64,000 nucleotides of DNA from contig NZ_JAJFBP010000013.1 of the NCBI RefSeq assembly GCF_020697055.1, forward strand, positions 1 to 64,000, given 5' to 3'. Made by a program: the position numbers and the translations under genes. The stretch comes from Panacagrimonas sp. GTDB taxonomy: Bacteria > Pseudomonadota > Gammaproteobacteria > Nevskiales > Nevskiaceae. The notes beneath the pieces are model-generated. The model had not been told where the DNA came from. It did no database searches and saw nothing but the letters and a program-made list of their open reading frames with translations. Of this stretch, positions 51,811 to 60,816 are shown in pieces. Every line of letters begins with the position of its first letter. Positions within the stretch are counted from its first letter, which is position 1.

Positions 51811-54800
51811 CCGCCGCCGCCGTTGCGGTTGCGGCGGATTTCCGCGGCCTGGTGGAACGTGGGCCGGTTGATCCAGTGGATCGGCGGCACCGGCTGGAAC
51901 GCGAACGAGGTGTGCTCGACCGCATCGCAGGCCTCGACCACGCCGCAGTCCGCGCTCTTCTGGTAGAGCAACCGGCTTCCGTCCCAGTCGGCCTGGTTGG
52001 CGAGTCCGCCGAGATCCGCCAGCGCCTCGTCCAGCGCGGTCAGCACCGCGGCGCGACAGGCCGCAACCTCGTCGCCTCCGGCGCACTTGAGCGCGCGGTA
52101 ATCGGTGCGTCCGGGCACCGCGAGCGCGGTCTGCATCAGCCGCCGCATGTGCTGGAACCAGCCTTCCTGGAAAGCCGAGCCTTGCGAACGCGGCGCATCG
52201 AAACGCGCGGCCAGCGTCGGCACGCCCTCCACCGCCAGCGCCTCGAGCTGCGGTGTGACGCGCGGCATCAGGCGCAGGTACCACGCATCCATCAACACCA
52301 CCGCGGCGCGCTGATCGTAGGTACCGCTCGCGTCGCGATCGCGACGGTACGCGCCCAGTCCCTGGCTGCCGTCGATCCAGTTGGCCGAGCCTTCGGCGAT
52401 CCAGGCGTCGAGCAGCGCCAGCGCCGATGACTGCGGTTCGGTCAGCGGGCCCGTGCGCGCGAACTGCAGGATCAACGGCAGCACGTCCAGACCGCGCAGA
52501 TCGGTGAACGCGGCGTCGCCGGCGATCTCGATCATGCTCGCCAGGTCGTGCTTGCGGCCCGAGGCCCCGAACGCGGCCAGTCGCTGGCGCAGCGACTCGA
52601 CGCGGTGCGTCGGACCGTAGGTGCCGTTGCCGTCGGCCGCCCACCAGCCCGCCGCGCCGGAGTTGTTCCAGTTGGCCATGTACCCGACCGACGGATTGGT
52701 GTCCTGGATGTGCGCCGACAGCGGCAGGAAGCCGGGCCACTCGTAATAGCCCTTCGTGTCCACCTGCGTCGGCAGCGCGCGACTCGGAAAAGGCTGGCCG
52801 CCGGCCGCCGCGTCACCGCCGTAGGTGTCGAAGAAGCTGGCCGGCAGGGCCTGGTCGGCCACCCACTCGAAGCGCCCGTCGCCCCACACCGGCAGTTCGG
52901 GGTTGTGCTGCGCGTGCCGCTGCGGATAGAGGCCAGACTGGATGTAGGCGATGTCCTGCGCATCGGCGTACAGCCAGTTGAAGGTCGCGGTCATGCTGTT
53001 GAACAGCTTCTTGAAGCGCGCGTGGTCCATCGCCATGCCGGTGGTCGTGAGCAGCGCGAACGGCGCGGCGGTGTCGACGTCCGCCAGGAAGGTCGAGCGC
53101 TGGCGCGAGATCACCACCGGCGCGCCGTCGACCGTCGCGGTGCCCGACACCGGGCCGTAGTGGGTGCGCAGCACGTAGCGGCGCACCGTCTGCGCCGTCA
53201 GCGAACCGCCGAGCGCGATGCTGGCCACGGTCGGATTGGCGGTCCACGTATCCAGGCGGCGATACAGGCGCACGCAGCGCGCGCCGAACCGGTAGCCGTC
53301 GGAGTCGATGAAGCCGTCGGCGTCGTGGTCCTCGAGCGAAGGCGGCGACCCGTCGGTATTGCACAGCCGCGACACGCGTGTGTCGGTGAAGTCCGATCCG
53401 GCCGAGGTCGGCGTCCACGCGAAGTCCAGTCCACGTCCGATCACCACGTACGGCAGGTTCACGGTGGTGATGCCGCGCGCGGCGAACTCGTAGGGCGTTC
53501 CGCCGCGACTGACCACCGCCACCTCCCACAGCAGCTGCGGCGCGTAGTAGCTGGTCTGCGGACCGCCGACCAGGATCGGATGTCCGCTCTTTGTCTGGCT
53601 GCCTTCCACCGCGATCCAGTTCGAAGTGGTCTGCGGAAAGCCGAGCGTCTCGAGGAAGTCGCGCCGGCTGCGTCCCGGATCGGCCGACACGCGCAGCTCG
53701 GTGGCCCGCGGCGTCGCCGCCGCAAGCAGCGGAACCTGCGCCGGCGGAGCCGAAACCACCGCCGGCAAGGAATTGAGCACCGTGCCCAGTAGCGAGCGCA
53801 GCGGATCCGGCACGATCGGCACGACCCGCGACGTCAGTGCCCCGCCCGGTCCCGCGCTGCCGTGCGCTTCGAGCACGTGGCCGCGGAAGCTGCCCTGGTC
53901 CCAGATCGCCACGCCCCCCGGAAGGTTCATCGGGCAGGTCTCGTCCAGCGTCGCCGGTGATTGGGTTTCGAAACGCGCGGAGGCCGTATGCGGCGTGTCG
54001 GGTGCGTCGGCATGCCGCAAGTCCCGCCACAGCGCGCACGCGGCCGCCGGCAGCGTCGTCGTTCCGCCGGTGATGCCCGCATCGAGCGCCTGCAGCAGCT
54101 GCACGTTGCGCGACTCGCCGCCGCCGCCCAGGCCCAGGGCCGACTGGATCAGCACCGCGTTGGCGACGATGTCCTCGACCGTGAACGGCGCCGGCGGGAA
54201 CGTCGCGCGGCTGCCGACGCCGACACCGAGCGTCAGGTACTCGCGCGGAATCTCGAGCAGACCCGCGGGCGTCTGCAGGAACGCCACGTACGCGTTCATG
54301 CCGGCGACGAACATCTGCGTGTCCTGCAGGAACATCGGTCCCAGCGACCCGAGCTTGGCGACCGCGTTGTCGACCATCGCCGACAGCTCGGCCTCGCTGT
54401 ACGCCGAATCCGAGGCGAATTCGAGATCGAGATCGAAGGTCATCGGCGCAGGGCCCAGTTTCTCGCTGGCGCGCCCGCGTCCCAGGAAACGCAGCAGGTC
54501 GAACAGCCACAGCCGGTCCTGCGCCGCCGCGAAGCCCATCGCGAACTCGGCCGAGAGACGATCCTCGGCATCGATGTAGGGCACGCCCCAGCCGTCGCGA
54601 CGCAGCGTGGCGGTCTTGCCGTGCGGCGCGGTGATCGTCCGGCTGGATACGGCATCGGCCGCCGCGAGCCTCAGGCCCGCACGCTTGTAGTAGTTGCAGG
54701 CCTGATCCGAACGCTGCTCGTGCGCCGCGATGTCCGCCGGCGGCGAACAGGTGTCCGACCTCAGCGGCGTGCGGGCGTGTGCGAGGTTGGCGTACAGGTC

Positions 54801-55061
54801 GAGCTGGTCGCGGTAGTTCGGGCCGTAGGAGATCTGGGGCTGTCCCGGCAGCGGACCGCCGATCCCGCCGATCGAGTTGCCGGTGCTGCCCGGCGGCAGC
54901 ACGCTCAGAAAGACGTTCTCGGGCGAGTCCAGCGTCCCACCCGAGCCGTCGACCGGAGAGATCGATCCGTCGCAACCGGCCGCCACGCAGCACGCGATCG
55001 CAAGGATCAGGTGACGACCCGGCAACAGCGATCGACGATCCCGCGCAGCAGGTTGCGACAT
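51807..55061 (-). CDS. Penicillin-acylase-family lipoprotein, very large
   Basis: A 1084-residue N-terminal-nucleophile hydrolase precursor. It starts with a lipoprotein signal (lipobox VAAGC, Cys30). The alpha-subunit part has RRDGWGVPYIDAEDRLSAEFAMGFAAAQDRLWLFDLLR, typical of the family. The predicted nucleophile is Ser480 in TTSNWIAVEGS, where self-cleavage would release the beta chain; ILVGGPQTSY, PYVVIGRGLDFAWT and YMANWNNSGA follow. The family cleaves amides such as penicillins, acyl-homoserine lactones or aculeacin. A DxDxDGxxD calcium-loop sequence (DHDADGFIDSDG) lies in the beta chain. It is about 300 residues longer than common members. Confidence 0.85.
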   Translation of the reverse strand: MSQPAARDRRSLLPGRHLILAIACCVAAGCDGSISPVDGSGGTLDSPENVFLSVLPPGSTGNSIGGIGGPLPGQPQISYGPNYRDQLDLYANLAHARTPLRSDTCSPPADIAAHEQRSDQACNYYKRAGLRLAAADAVSSRTITAPHGKTATLRRDGWGVPYIDAEDRLSAEFAMGFAAAQDRLWLFDLLRFLGRGRASEKLGPAPMTFDLDLEFASDSAYSEAELSAMVDNAVAKLGSLGPMFLQDTQMFVAGMNAYVAFLQTPAGLLEIPREYLTLGVGVGSRATFPPAPFTVEDIVANAVLIQSALGLGGGGESRNVQLLQALDAGITGGTTTLPAAACALWRDLRHADAPDTPHTASARFETQSPATLDETCPMNLPGGVAIWDQGSFRGHVLEAHGSAGPGGALTSRVVPIVPDPLRSLLGTVLNSLPAVVSAPPAQVPLLAAATPRATELRVSADPGRSRRDFLETLGFPQTTSNWIAVEGSQTKSGHPILVGGPQTSYYAPQLLWEVAVVSRGGTPYEFAARGITTVNLPYVVIGRGLDFAWTPTSAGSDFTDTRVSRLCNTDGSPPSLEDHDADGFIDSDGYRFGARCVRLYRRLDTWTANPTVASIALGGSLTAQTVRRYVLRTHYGPVSGTATVDGAPVVISRQRSTFLADVDTAAPFALLTTTGMAMDHARFKKLFNSMTATFNWLYADAQDIAYIQSGLYPQRHAQHNPELPVWGDGRFEWVADQALPASFFDTYGGDAAAGGQPFPSRALPTQVDTKGYYEWPGFLPLSAHIQDTNPSVGYMANWNNSGAAGWWAADGNGTYGPTHRVESLRQRLAAFGASGRKHDLASMIEIAGDAAFTDLRGLDVLPLILQFARTGPLTEPQSSALALLDAWIAEGSANWIDGSQGLGAYRRDRDASGTYDQRAAVVLMDAWYLRLMPRVTPQLEALAVEGVPTLAARFDAPRSQGSAFQEGWFQHMRRLMQTALAVPGRTDYRALKCAGGDEVAACRAAVLTALDEALADLGGLANQADWDGSRLLYQKSADCGVVEACDAVEHTSFAFQPVPPIHWINRPTFHQAAEIRRNRNGGGG

Positions 55062-55223
55062 GGACAGGCTCCTCGGTTTGCGCCTATTCGAACCGGCATG
55101 GCACGCCAGCGCCATCACCTGATTCAATTTTGCTGCTCCGCGGGTCCGCCACGATTCCCTCCTCCGGACGAGACGGTAGGATCGCAGGACCACAAGAACT
55201 ACTGGATGGAGAGAAGACACCCC

Positions 55224-55607
55224 ATGAGCGCTCAGACCGACCTCGTCACCCGTTTCCTCAAGGCCTGGGAACCGGCCTACGGTTTTCGCAAGGCGATGCC
55301 GGAATTCCTGACCGCGGACGTCGAGTACGAGAACGTCGGCATGACCAACACGCGCGGCCTGGACGACGCGGTCAAGACCATCGAAGGCTTCGTGCAGGGC
55401 ATGGGCTTCGCCAGCATGATTTTCCAGATGCGTTCGTGCGTGGCCAACGGCAACATCGTGATGACCGAGCGCGTGGACGATCTCTACGACGCGCAGGGGC
55501 GGCGCCTGGCGAGCCTTCCCGTCATGGGCGTCTTCGAATTGCGCGACGGCAAGATCGCCGCGTGGCGCGACTATTTCGACAGCGCGGCGCTCGCGCCCAA
55601 ACCCTGA
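55224..55607 (+). CDS. Limonene-1,2-epoxide hydrolase-like (SnoaL/NTF2 fold) protein
   Basis: A 127-residue NTF2-like fold protein close in pattern to limonene-1,2-epoxide hydrolases: FLKAWEPAYGFRKAMPEFLTADVEYENVG, a central NIVMTERVDDL with the Arg/Asp that family enzymes use, and a GVFELRDGKIAAWRDYFD ending. It may open an epoxide by direct water attack, or be one of the many related proteins of unknown job. The next gene is an LLM monooxygenase, an order that recalls limonene degradation genes limA/limB. Confidence 0.75.
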   Translation: MSAQTDLVTRFLKAWEPAYGFRKAMPEFLTADVEYENVGMTNTRGLDDAVKTIEGFVQGMGFASMIFQMRSCVANGNIVMTERVDDLYDAQGRRLASLPVMGVFELRDGKIAAWRDYFDSAALAPKP

Positions 55608-55639
55608 TCGAACGAAAAAATCGAAGAGGAGACGCACCC

Positions 55640-56731
55640 ATGCAGTTCGGTCATTTCAGCATGCCCTCGCACCCGCCCGAGCGCGGTCTCAAGGCGGGCC
55701 ACGATTGGGACCTGCAGGTGCTGCGCTGGTGCGACGAGTACGGCTTCTCCGAGGCCTGGGTGGGCGAGCATCACACCGCGCCCTGGGAGCCCAACCCCTG
55801 CCCCGACCTGCTGCTCGCGCAGGCGTTCCTGCAGACCAAGAACATCCGCCTCGGACCGGGCGGATTTCTGCTCCCGTATCACCACCCGGCCGAGCTGGCC
55901 AATCGCGTCGCGATGCTCGATCACCTCTCCGGCGGGCGCCTGAATTTCGGTGTCGCCGCCAGCGGACTTCCCAGCGACTGGCATCTGTTCAACGTCGACG
56001 GCATGTCCGGACAGAACCGCGACATGACGCGCGAGGCGCTGGAAATCATCCTCAAGCTCTGGTCGGCAACGGAGCCCTTCAACTACGACGGCAAGTTCTG
56101 GAAGGTGAATCGTCCGGGCGAGATGTTCGGGGTGCTCAAGCCGCACATCAAACCGCTGCAGGCACCGCATCCGCCGATCGCCGTCGCGGGACTATCCAAG
56201 GGCTCCGACACGCTCAAGCTCGCCGGAGAGCGCGGTTACATTCCGATGAGCCTGAACCTCAACCCGGCCTACGTATCCAGCCACTGGGACTCCGTGCTCA
56301 TCGGCGCGGAGCGCACCGGCCGAAAGCCGCGCCGCGGCGACTGGCGCATGGTGCGCGAGGTGTTCGTTGCCGACACCGACAAAGAAGCCTGGGAGCTGTC
56401 GGTCAACGGACCGATGGGCCGCATGATGCGCGAGTACTTCCTCAAGCTGTTCGGTGCGTTCAACGCGCTGGAGTACTTCAAGCACGATCCGAACGTACCC
56501 GACAGCGACGTGACGCCGGAGTACTGCGCCAAGCACAACTGGATCATCGGATCTCCCGATACCGTGGCCCGGCGCATCGAGGAGATCTACCACGAGATGG
56601 GCGGATTCGGGACGCTGCTGGTGTTCGGTTTCGACTATGTCGACAACCCCGCCGCGTGGCAGCGCTCGCTCAAGCTGATCGGCGACGAGGTGATGCCGCG
56701 ACTCAAGCACCTCGTACCGAAGGATTCCTAG
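55640..56731 (+). CDS. LLM-class flavin-dependent monooxygenase (LimB-like)
   Basis: A 363-residue luciferase-like TIM-barrel monooxygenase: FGHFSMPSHPP start, SEAWVGEHHTAPWEPNPCPDLLLAQA, LGPGGFLLPYHHPAELANRVAMLDHLSGGRLNFGVAASG, and a C-terminal region ending KLIGDEVMPRLKHL. It uses reduced flavin from a separate reductase. The sequence recalls limonene 1,2-monooxygenase and alkanesulfonate-type enzymes. It lies 32 bp after the epoxide-hydrolase-like gene with an agaggaga ribosome site. Confidence 0.85.
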   Translation: MQFGHFSMPSHPPERGLKAGHDWDLQVLRWCDEYGFSEAWVGEHHTAPWEPNPCPDLLLAQAFLQTKNIRLGPGGFLLPYHHPAELANRVAMLDHLSGGRLNFGVAASGLPSDWHLFNVDGMSGQNRDMTREALEIILKLWSATEPFNYDGKFWKVNRPGEMFGVLKPHIKPLQAPHPPIAVAGLSKGSDTLKLAGERGYIPMSLNLNPAYVSSHWDSVLIGAERTGRKPRRGDWRMVREVFVADTDKEAWELSVNGPMGRMMREYFLKLFGAFNALEYFKHDPNVPDSDVTPEYCAKHNWIIGSPDTVARRIEEIYHEMGGFGTLLVFGFDYVDNPAAWQRSLKLIGDEVMPRLKHLVPKDS

Positions 56732-56791
56732 TCCACCGACAAACCACCCGGCCAGAACCTGGCCTCTCACCCACTCTGTTGGAGAAAAATC

Positions 56792-57160
56792 ATGATCGCG
56801 TACACCACCGTCGGTACCAACGACCTCAAGCGCGCAGCCGCTTTCTACGATGCGTTGTTCGCCGGAGTCGGCGCCAAACGCGTGATGGAATTCGAGCGCA
56901 TGGTGATCTGGGGCTCGTCGCCCACCGCGCCGATGTTCGGCGTGTGCACGCCCTTCGACGGCCAGAAGGCCAGCGTCGGCAACGGCGTGATGATCTCGCT
57001 GGGCGCCAGCTCCAAGGAACAGGTCGATCAACTGCACCGCAAGGCCGTCGAACTCGGCGGGAAGGACGAAGGCGCTCCGGGCTCGCGCGGCCCCGGCTTC
57101 TACATCGGCTACTTCCGCGACCTCGATGGCAACAAGCTCAACTTCTTCGCGCCCGCCTGA
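56792..57160 (+). CDS. VOC-family (glyoxalase-like) protein
   Basis: A 122-residue single VOC domain: YTTVGTNDLKRAAAFYDALFAGVGAKRV, RMVIWGSS, KEQVDQLHRKAVELGGKDEGAPG and FYIGYFRDLDGNKLNFF. The usual metal His at the first strand is Thr, but the late Asp/Asn-Gly-Asn-Lys motif of the family is present. Substrate unknown. A ttggagaaa ribosome site precedes the ATG and it follows the LLM monooxygenase by 60 bp. Confidence 0.82.
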   Translation: MIAYTTVGTNDLKRAAAFYDALFAGVGAKRVMEFERMVIWGSSPTAPMFGVCTPFDGQKASVGNGVMISLGASSKEQVDQLHRKAVELGGKDEGAPGSRGPGFYIGYFRDLDGNKLNFFAPA

Positions 57161-57197
57161 GCCGCGCTCGACGCACCGCGCCGGACGCTCCGGCGCG

Positions 57198-57569
57198 GTG
57201 CGCACCGTCGCCACGCTGCTGCTGATCGGCGCGTCGCTTGCAGTCATGGCCAGTGACGAATTCGGCATCGACCGCACCATCAGGCCCAGGGTGCTGCCGG
57301 GGACCTGCGGTGTCCCGGTCGTGCCCACGGGAACACCGCCCATTCCCGCGCCGGGCATCGTCGAGGTCACGGCGACCGTCGATGCGGACGGCGCGGTGAT
57401 CGACCTGCGACTGACGCGTTCCAGCGGCTGGCCCGCGCTCGATCAGGCGGTGCTGGCGGCCTATCGCAGCTGCCAGTTCCAGCCTGCGATCCAGAACCGC
57501 GTCCCCGTCGCCGGCGAGCGCGAGCTTCATTTCGAGTGGACGCCGCCGTCGCCCGCCCCGGCGCCGTGA
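57198..57569 (+). CDS. Exported TonB C-terminal-domain protein
   Basis: From the GTG at 57198 a signal-like hydrophobic stretch (VATLLLIGASLAVMA) leads to a small C-terminal domain: IVEVTATVDADGAVIDLRLTRSSGWPALDQAVLAAYRSCQFQPAIQNRVPVAG, the TonB-C fold pattern. It lacks the proline-rich periplasm-spanning region of a true TonB. An ATG at 57126 in the same frame would start inside the VOC gene. The end is Pro-rich (PPSPAPAP). Its role is unknown; isolated TonB-C domain proteins are common in this group of bacteria. Confidence 0.65.
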   Translation: MRTVATLLLIGASLAVMASDEFGIDRTIRPRVLPGTCGVPVVPTGTPPIPAPGIVEVTATVDADGAVIDLRLTRSSGWPALDQAVLAAYRSCQFQPAIQNRVPVAGERELHFEWTPPSPAPAP

Positions 57570-57995
57570 CGATTCGAACGGCGCCTCACTTTTTTCGATC
57601 GCGGCCCGGATCCGCTCCGGACCACGCCCCTTCGCGCGCGCGTCAGGACTGACACCGCGCGTCGCTTTTCGTCGCGTCCAGTCGTGGTCCGGACGACCGA
57701 CATGAAACCGTTCCCGGCAGACAAGCCGCTGTAGCGCAAGCCATCACGGTTGCGATCGCCGCGCTGGCGCAGCCCTTGCGCCATCAGAGGCGGGAGCGGC
57801 GGCACGGGGATCCCCGATGAATCGAACGCAGATACGCCTAATGACCGCGGTCGTCCGACCGTGGCCGTTCGTCCGTGCCGTCGCGTCGTCCTGCCCGCTC
57901 GTCCCCCTTGCTCCATTTCCGCTGCGCGCTCGGCGCAGCGTGCTCGCGCGTCGTGCTGCGCGCGCCGCTCGCGCAATCCCCTGGGAGAAATCCGC
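57570..57995. other. Long 5' region before the metalloprotease gene
   Basis: These 426 bp hold no gene I can support. Open frames here (such as 57817–57999) are Arg-rich readings with no recognisable protein. A hairpin, cgctgcgcgctcggcgcagcg, is visible near 57922–57942. I compared the stretch around 57710–57770 with riboswitch consensus motifs and found only weak resemblance to c-di-GMP-I. The length suggests a structured or regulated leader for the protease. Confidence 0.4.
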
Positions 57996-60005
57996 ATGAA
58001 GGCATTGGACACCTCGCTCCGGTTGCAGCGCGTGCTCGCGCTCGGCGGTCTGGCGCTGGCTGCGACCCTCGGCAGTTCGCTGGCCAGCGCCGCGCCCAAG
58101 CCGGCCTTCCCCGAACTTCACCTGGGTTCCGAGACGCGCGGCGAGGCCGCGGTGCAGGCGCTCGGTGCACGGGTCGGCGACGTCGCGGCGCACTACCGGA
58201 TGAGTCCGGATCGGCTGCGCAACATCCTGCGCAAGGATTCGCGATCGCGACTCGATGGCCATGGTCGGCTGTTCTACGTCGACGACGGCGCGTACGAGGC
58301 CGCCGGTGCGGGCGCGGTGGTTTCACAAGCGGCGCCGTTCGACCTTGCGCAGACGTTCCAGCTGCAGAGCAAGCCCGGTTCGCAACGCGTGATGTATCTG
58401 GATTTCGACGGACACACCGCGACCAACACCGCGTGGAACTCCGGCACGATCAACGCGCAGCCGTTCGACACCGACGGCAATCCCTCGAGCTTCAGCGACG
58501 CCGAAAAGGAAGCGATCCAGAAAGTCTGGCAGCGAGTGGCGGAGGACTACGCGCCGTTCGACGTCAACGTCACGACGATGGATCCCGGCGCCGACGCGAT
58601 CCTGCGCACGTCCAGCACCGATGCGCAGTTCGGCACGCGCGTGGTGATCACGCCCAACACGTTCTACAGCTGCTCCTGCGGCGGCGTGGCCTATGTCGGC
58701 ACGTACGACTACTACAACAGCAGCAACGCCGGCATGTACCAGCCGGCCTGGGTGTTCTCCGATGCGCTGGGCAACAGCGAGAAGAACATCGCCGAGGCCG
58801 CTTCGCACGAGGCGGGTCACAACCTGGGCCTGAACCACGATGGCCGCACCAGCCCGTCCGAGGGCTACTACGGTGGCCACGGCAGCGGCGAGACCGCCTG
58901 GGCGCCGATCATGGGCGTGGGCTACTACCGCAATCTTTCGCAGTGGAGCAAGGGCGAGTACCTGTCCGCGAACAACCTGCAGGACGACCTCACCGTCATC
59001 ACCGACAACGGCGCCGCGCTGCGCGCCGACGATGCGGGCAACTCGATCGCCGCGTCGACCAACCTCGGCGGCGCCAGCACCGGCGGCTACGTGTCGGTGA
59101 ACCGCTCCGGCGTGATCGGAACGCGCACCGACGCCGACGTCTATGCGTTCGTCGCCGGTGGCGGCACCGTGCAGTTCAGCGTTGCGCCGGCGGCGCTCGG
59201 ACCGAACCTGGATCTGGCCGTCGACCTGCTCGACGCATCGGGCAACGTGATGGCCACGTCCAATCCGGTCGACGCACTCGGCGCGAGCGTCAACGTGTCG
59301 GTAGCCGGCGGCGCCTATTACCTGCGCGTCGATGGCGTCGGCCGCGGCGACCCGGCATCCACCGGCTACACCGACTACGGCAGCCTCGGCGAATACCGCA
59401 TCACCGGCAGCTTCACCGACACCGGCGCCGCGGCGCCGACCGCGGCGTTCAGCGCCAACCCCGTCAGCGGCACCGCGCCGCTCAACGTGAACTTCGACGC
59501 GGGCAACTCGGGCGACATCGACGGCACCATCCAGCGCTACGCCTGGAACTTCGGCGACGGCGGCTCCGCATCCGGTCTGACCGCTGCGCACACCTACACC
59601 AGTGCCGGCAGCTTCACGGCGACGCTCACCGTGACCGACGGCCAGGGCCTGACCGATTCCGAGTCGGTCACGATCACCGTCGCCGCGGCGATGCAGGCGA
59701 TCTCGGTCAAGAGCATCTCGGTGAACGGGGCCGCGGTGAAAGGTGGCTACCAATGCACGGCCGTGGTCGCGGTGAAGAACGCCAGCGGCGGCGCGGTCGG
59801 CAACGCCACGGTGAGCGGAAGCTGGAGCGGCACGGTGACGGGCGGCGCATCGGCGACGACCACGTCCTCGGGCAATGCCACGCTCAAGTCGTCCAAGACC
59901 AAGAAGCGCGGCACCTGCAGTTTCGGCGTCAACAACCTGAGCGCGACGGGTTCCACCTATCAGCCGTCGGCCAACGTGCAGACCAGCGGCAGCGGGACGT
60001 ACTGA
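57996..60005 (+). CDS. Secreted zinc metalloprotease with PKD domain
   Basis: A 669-residue exported protease. The ATG at 57996 follows gggagaaat and gives a Sec signal (LALGGLALAATLGSSLASAAP). The catalytic domain (about 110–390) has HEAGHNLGLNHD, with zinc ligands His271, His275, His281 and Glu272 as base, and a Met-turn at Met306, the metzincin layout. A PKD domain follows (about 478–565: TAAFSANPVSGTAPLNVNF, YAWNFGDGG, TVTDGQGLTDSESVTI), then about 100 Ser/Gly/Thr-rich residues with two Cys. It probably degrades extracellular protein. Confidence 0.88.
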   Translation: MKALDTSLRLQRVLALGGLALAATLGSSLASAAPKPAFPELHLGSETRGEAAVQALGARVGDVAAHYRMSPDRLRNILRKDSRSRLDGHGRLFYVDDGAYEAAGAGAVVSQAAPFDLAQTFQLQSKPGSQRVMYLDFDGHTATNTAWNSGTINAQPFDTDGNPSSFSDAEKEAIQKVWQRVAEDYAPFDVNVTTMDPGADAILRTSSTDAQFGTRVVITPNTFYSCSCGGVAYVGTYDYYNSSNAGMYQPAWVFSDALGNSEKNIAEAASHEAGHNLGLNHDGRTSPSEGYYGGHGSGETAWAPIMGVGYYRNLSQWSKGEYLSANNLQDDLTVITDNGAALRADDAGNSIAASTNLGGASTGGYVSVNRSGVIGTRTDADVYAFVAGGGTVQFSVAPAALGPNLDLAVDLLDASGNVMATSNPVDALGASVNVSVAGGAYYLRVDGVGRGDPASTGYTDYGSLGEYRITGSFTDTGAAAPTAAFSANPVSGTAPLNVNFDAGNSGDIDGTIQRYAWNFGDGGSASGLTAAHTYTSAGSFTATLTVTDGQGLTDSESVTITVAAAMQAISVKSISVNGAAVKGGYQCTAVVAVKNASGGAVGNATVSGSWSGTVTGGASATTTSSGNATLKSSKTKKRGTCSFGVNNLSATGSTYQPSANVQTSGSGTY

Positions 60006-60009
60006 GCGA

Positions 60010-60816
60010 TCAGCGCTCCAGCTGCTTTTCCTGGATCACGACCGCCGCGATCTCCTCGATCGAGCGCGTGGCGGTGCTCACGTAAGGGATGTTGTGGCGC
60101 TGATACAGGCGCTCGGCTTCGCGCAGCTCGTACGAGCACTGCGCCAGCGACGCGTACTTGGATCCCGGGCGCCGCTCGGTGCGCACCTGGTGCAGGCGTT
60201 CCGGGTCCGAGGTGAAGCCGAAGCAGCGATCGGCCAGTCCTTCGAGTGACTTGGGCAGCTTCTGCTGCTCGAGATCGTCCTCGGTGATCGGGAAATTGGT
60301 CGCGAAGATGCCGTGCTGCAGCGCCAGGTACAGCATCGTCGGCGTCTTGCCGCAACGCGAAGGCGCAACCAGGATCACCTGCGCCTTGGCGAGGTCACGC
60401 GTCGACTGCCCGTCGTCGTGCTCCATCGCAAAATTCATCGCGGCGATGCGCGCGTCGTAGCGGCGACGGTCGCGCAGACCGTGGGCCTGTCCGGACGCGT
60501 GCGACGACTCCTGCCCCAGCTCGTTCTCGATCGCGTGGATGTAGGTGTCGAACAGGTCGGTGAACAGCGCGCTGGATGTGCGCAGGATCGCGCGGACCTC
60601 CTCGTTCACCGTGGTGGAGAACACCATCGGCCGCGGCCCGGTCTTGGCCAGGAAGTCGATGTACTCGACGGTGCTGCGCGCCTTGTCGACGGTGTTGATG
60701 AACGGCAGCGTGGTCTTCTTGAACTCGACGCTGTCGAACTGCGTGAGCAGCGTGGTCCCGAGGGTCTCGGCGGTGATGCCGGTGCCGTCCGACACGAAGA
60801 ACACGGGTCGCGTCAT
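60010..60816 (-). CDS. ppsR: PEP synthase regulatory kinase/phosphorylase (PpsR, DUF299)
   Basis: A 268-residue bifunctional regulator: VFFVSDGTGITAETLGTTLL start, PFINTVDKA, then the P-loop-like VILVAPSRCGKTPTMLYLA and the closing RSIEEIAAVVI. The family phosphorylates and dephosphorylates phosphoenolpyruvate synthase on a Thr next to its catalytic His, using ADP and Pi. The target gene, ppsA, lies 2 kb away in the opposite direction. The ATG at 60816 overlaps the antiporter stop by 4 bp. Confidence 0.93.
   Translation of the reverse strand: MTRPVFFVSDGTGITAETLGTTLLTQFDSVEFKKTTLPFINTVDKARSTVEYIDFLAKTGPRPMVFSTTVNEEVRAILRTSSALFTDLFDTYIHAIENELGQESSHASGQAHGLRDRRRYDARIAAMNFAMEHDDGQSTRDLAKAQVILVAPSRCGKTPTMLYLALQHGIFATNFPITEDDLEQQKLPKSLEGLADRCFGFTSDPERLHQVRTERRPGSKYASLAQCSYELREAERLYQRHNIPYVSTATRSIEEIAAVVIQEKQLER

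Noticed and set aside
57710..57770. Possible c-di-GMP-I riboswitch before the metalloprotease
   Set aside because: Only fragments such as ggcagacaagcc and gcgcaagcc resemble the consensus; the paired elements and the receptor stem could not be found.
57817..57999. 60-residue open frame just upstream of the metalloprotease
   Set aside because: Arg/Ala-rich with no ribosome site and no recognisable protein; it overlaps the likely protease ribosome-binding region.
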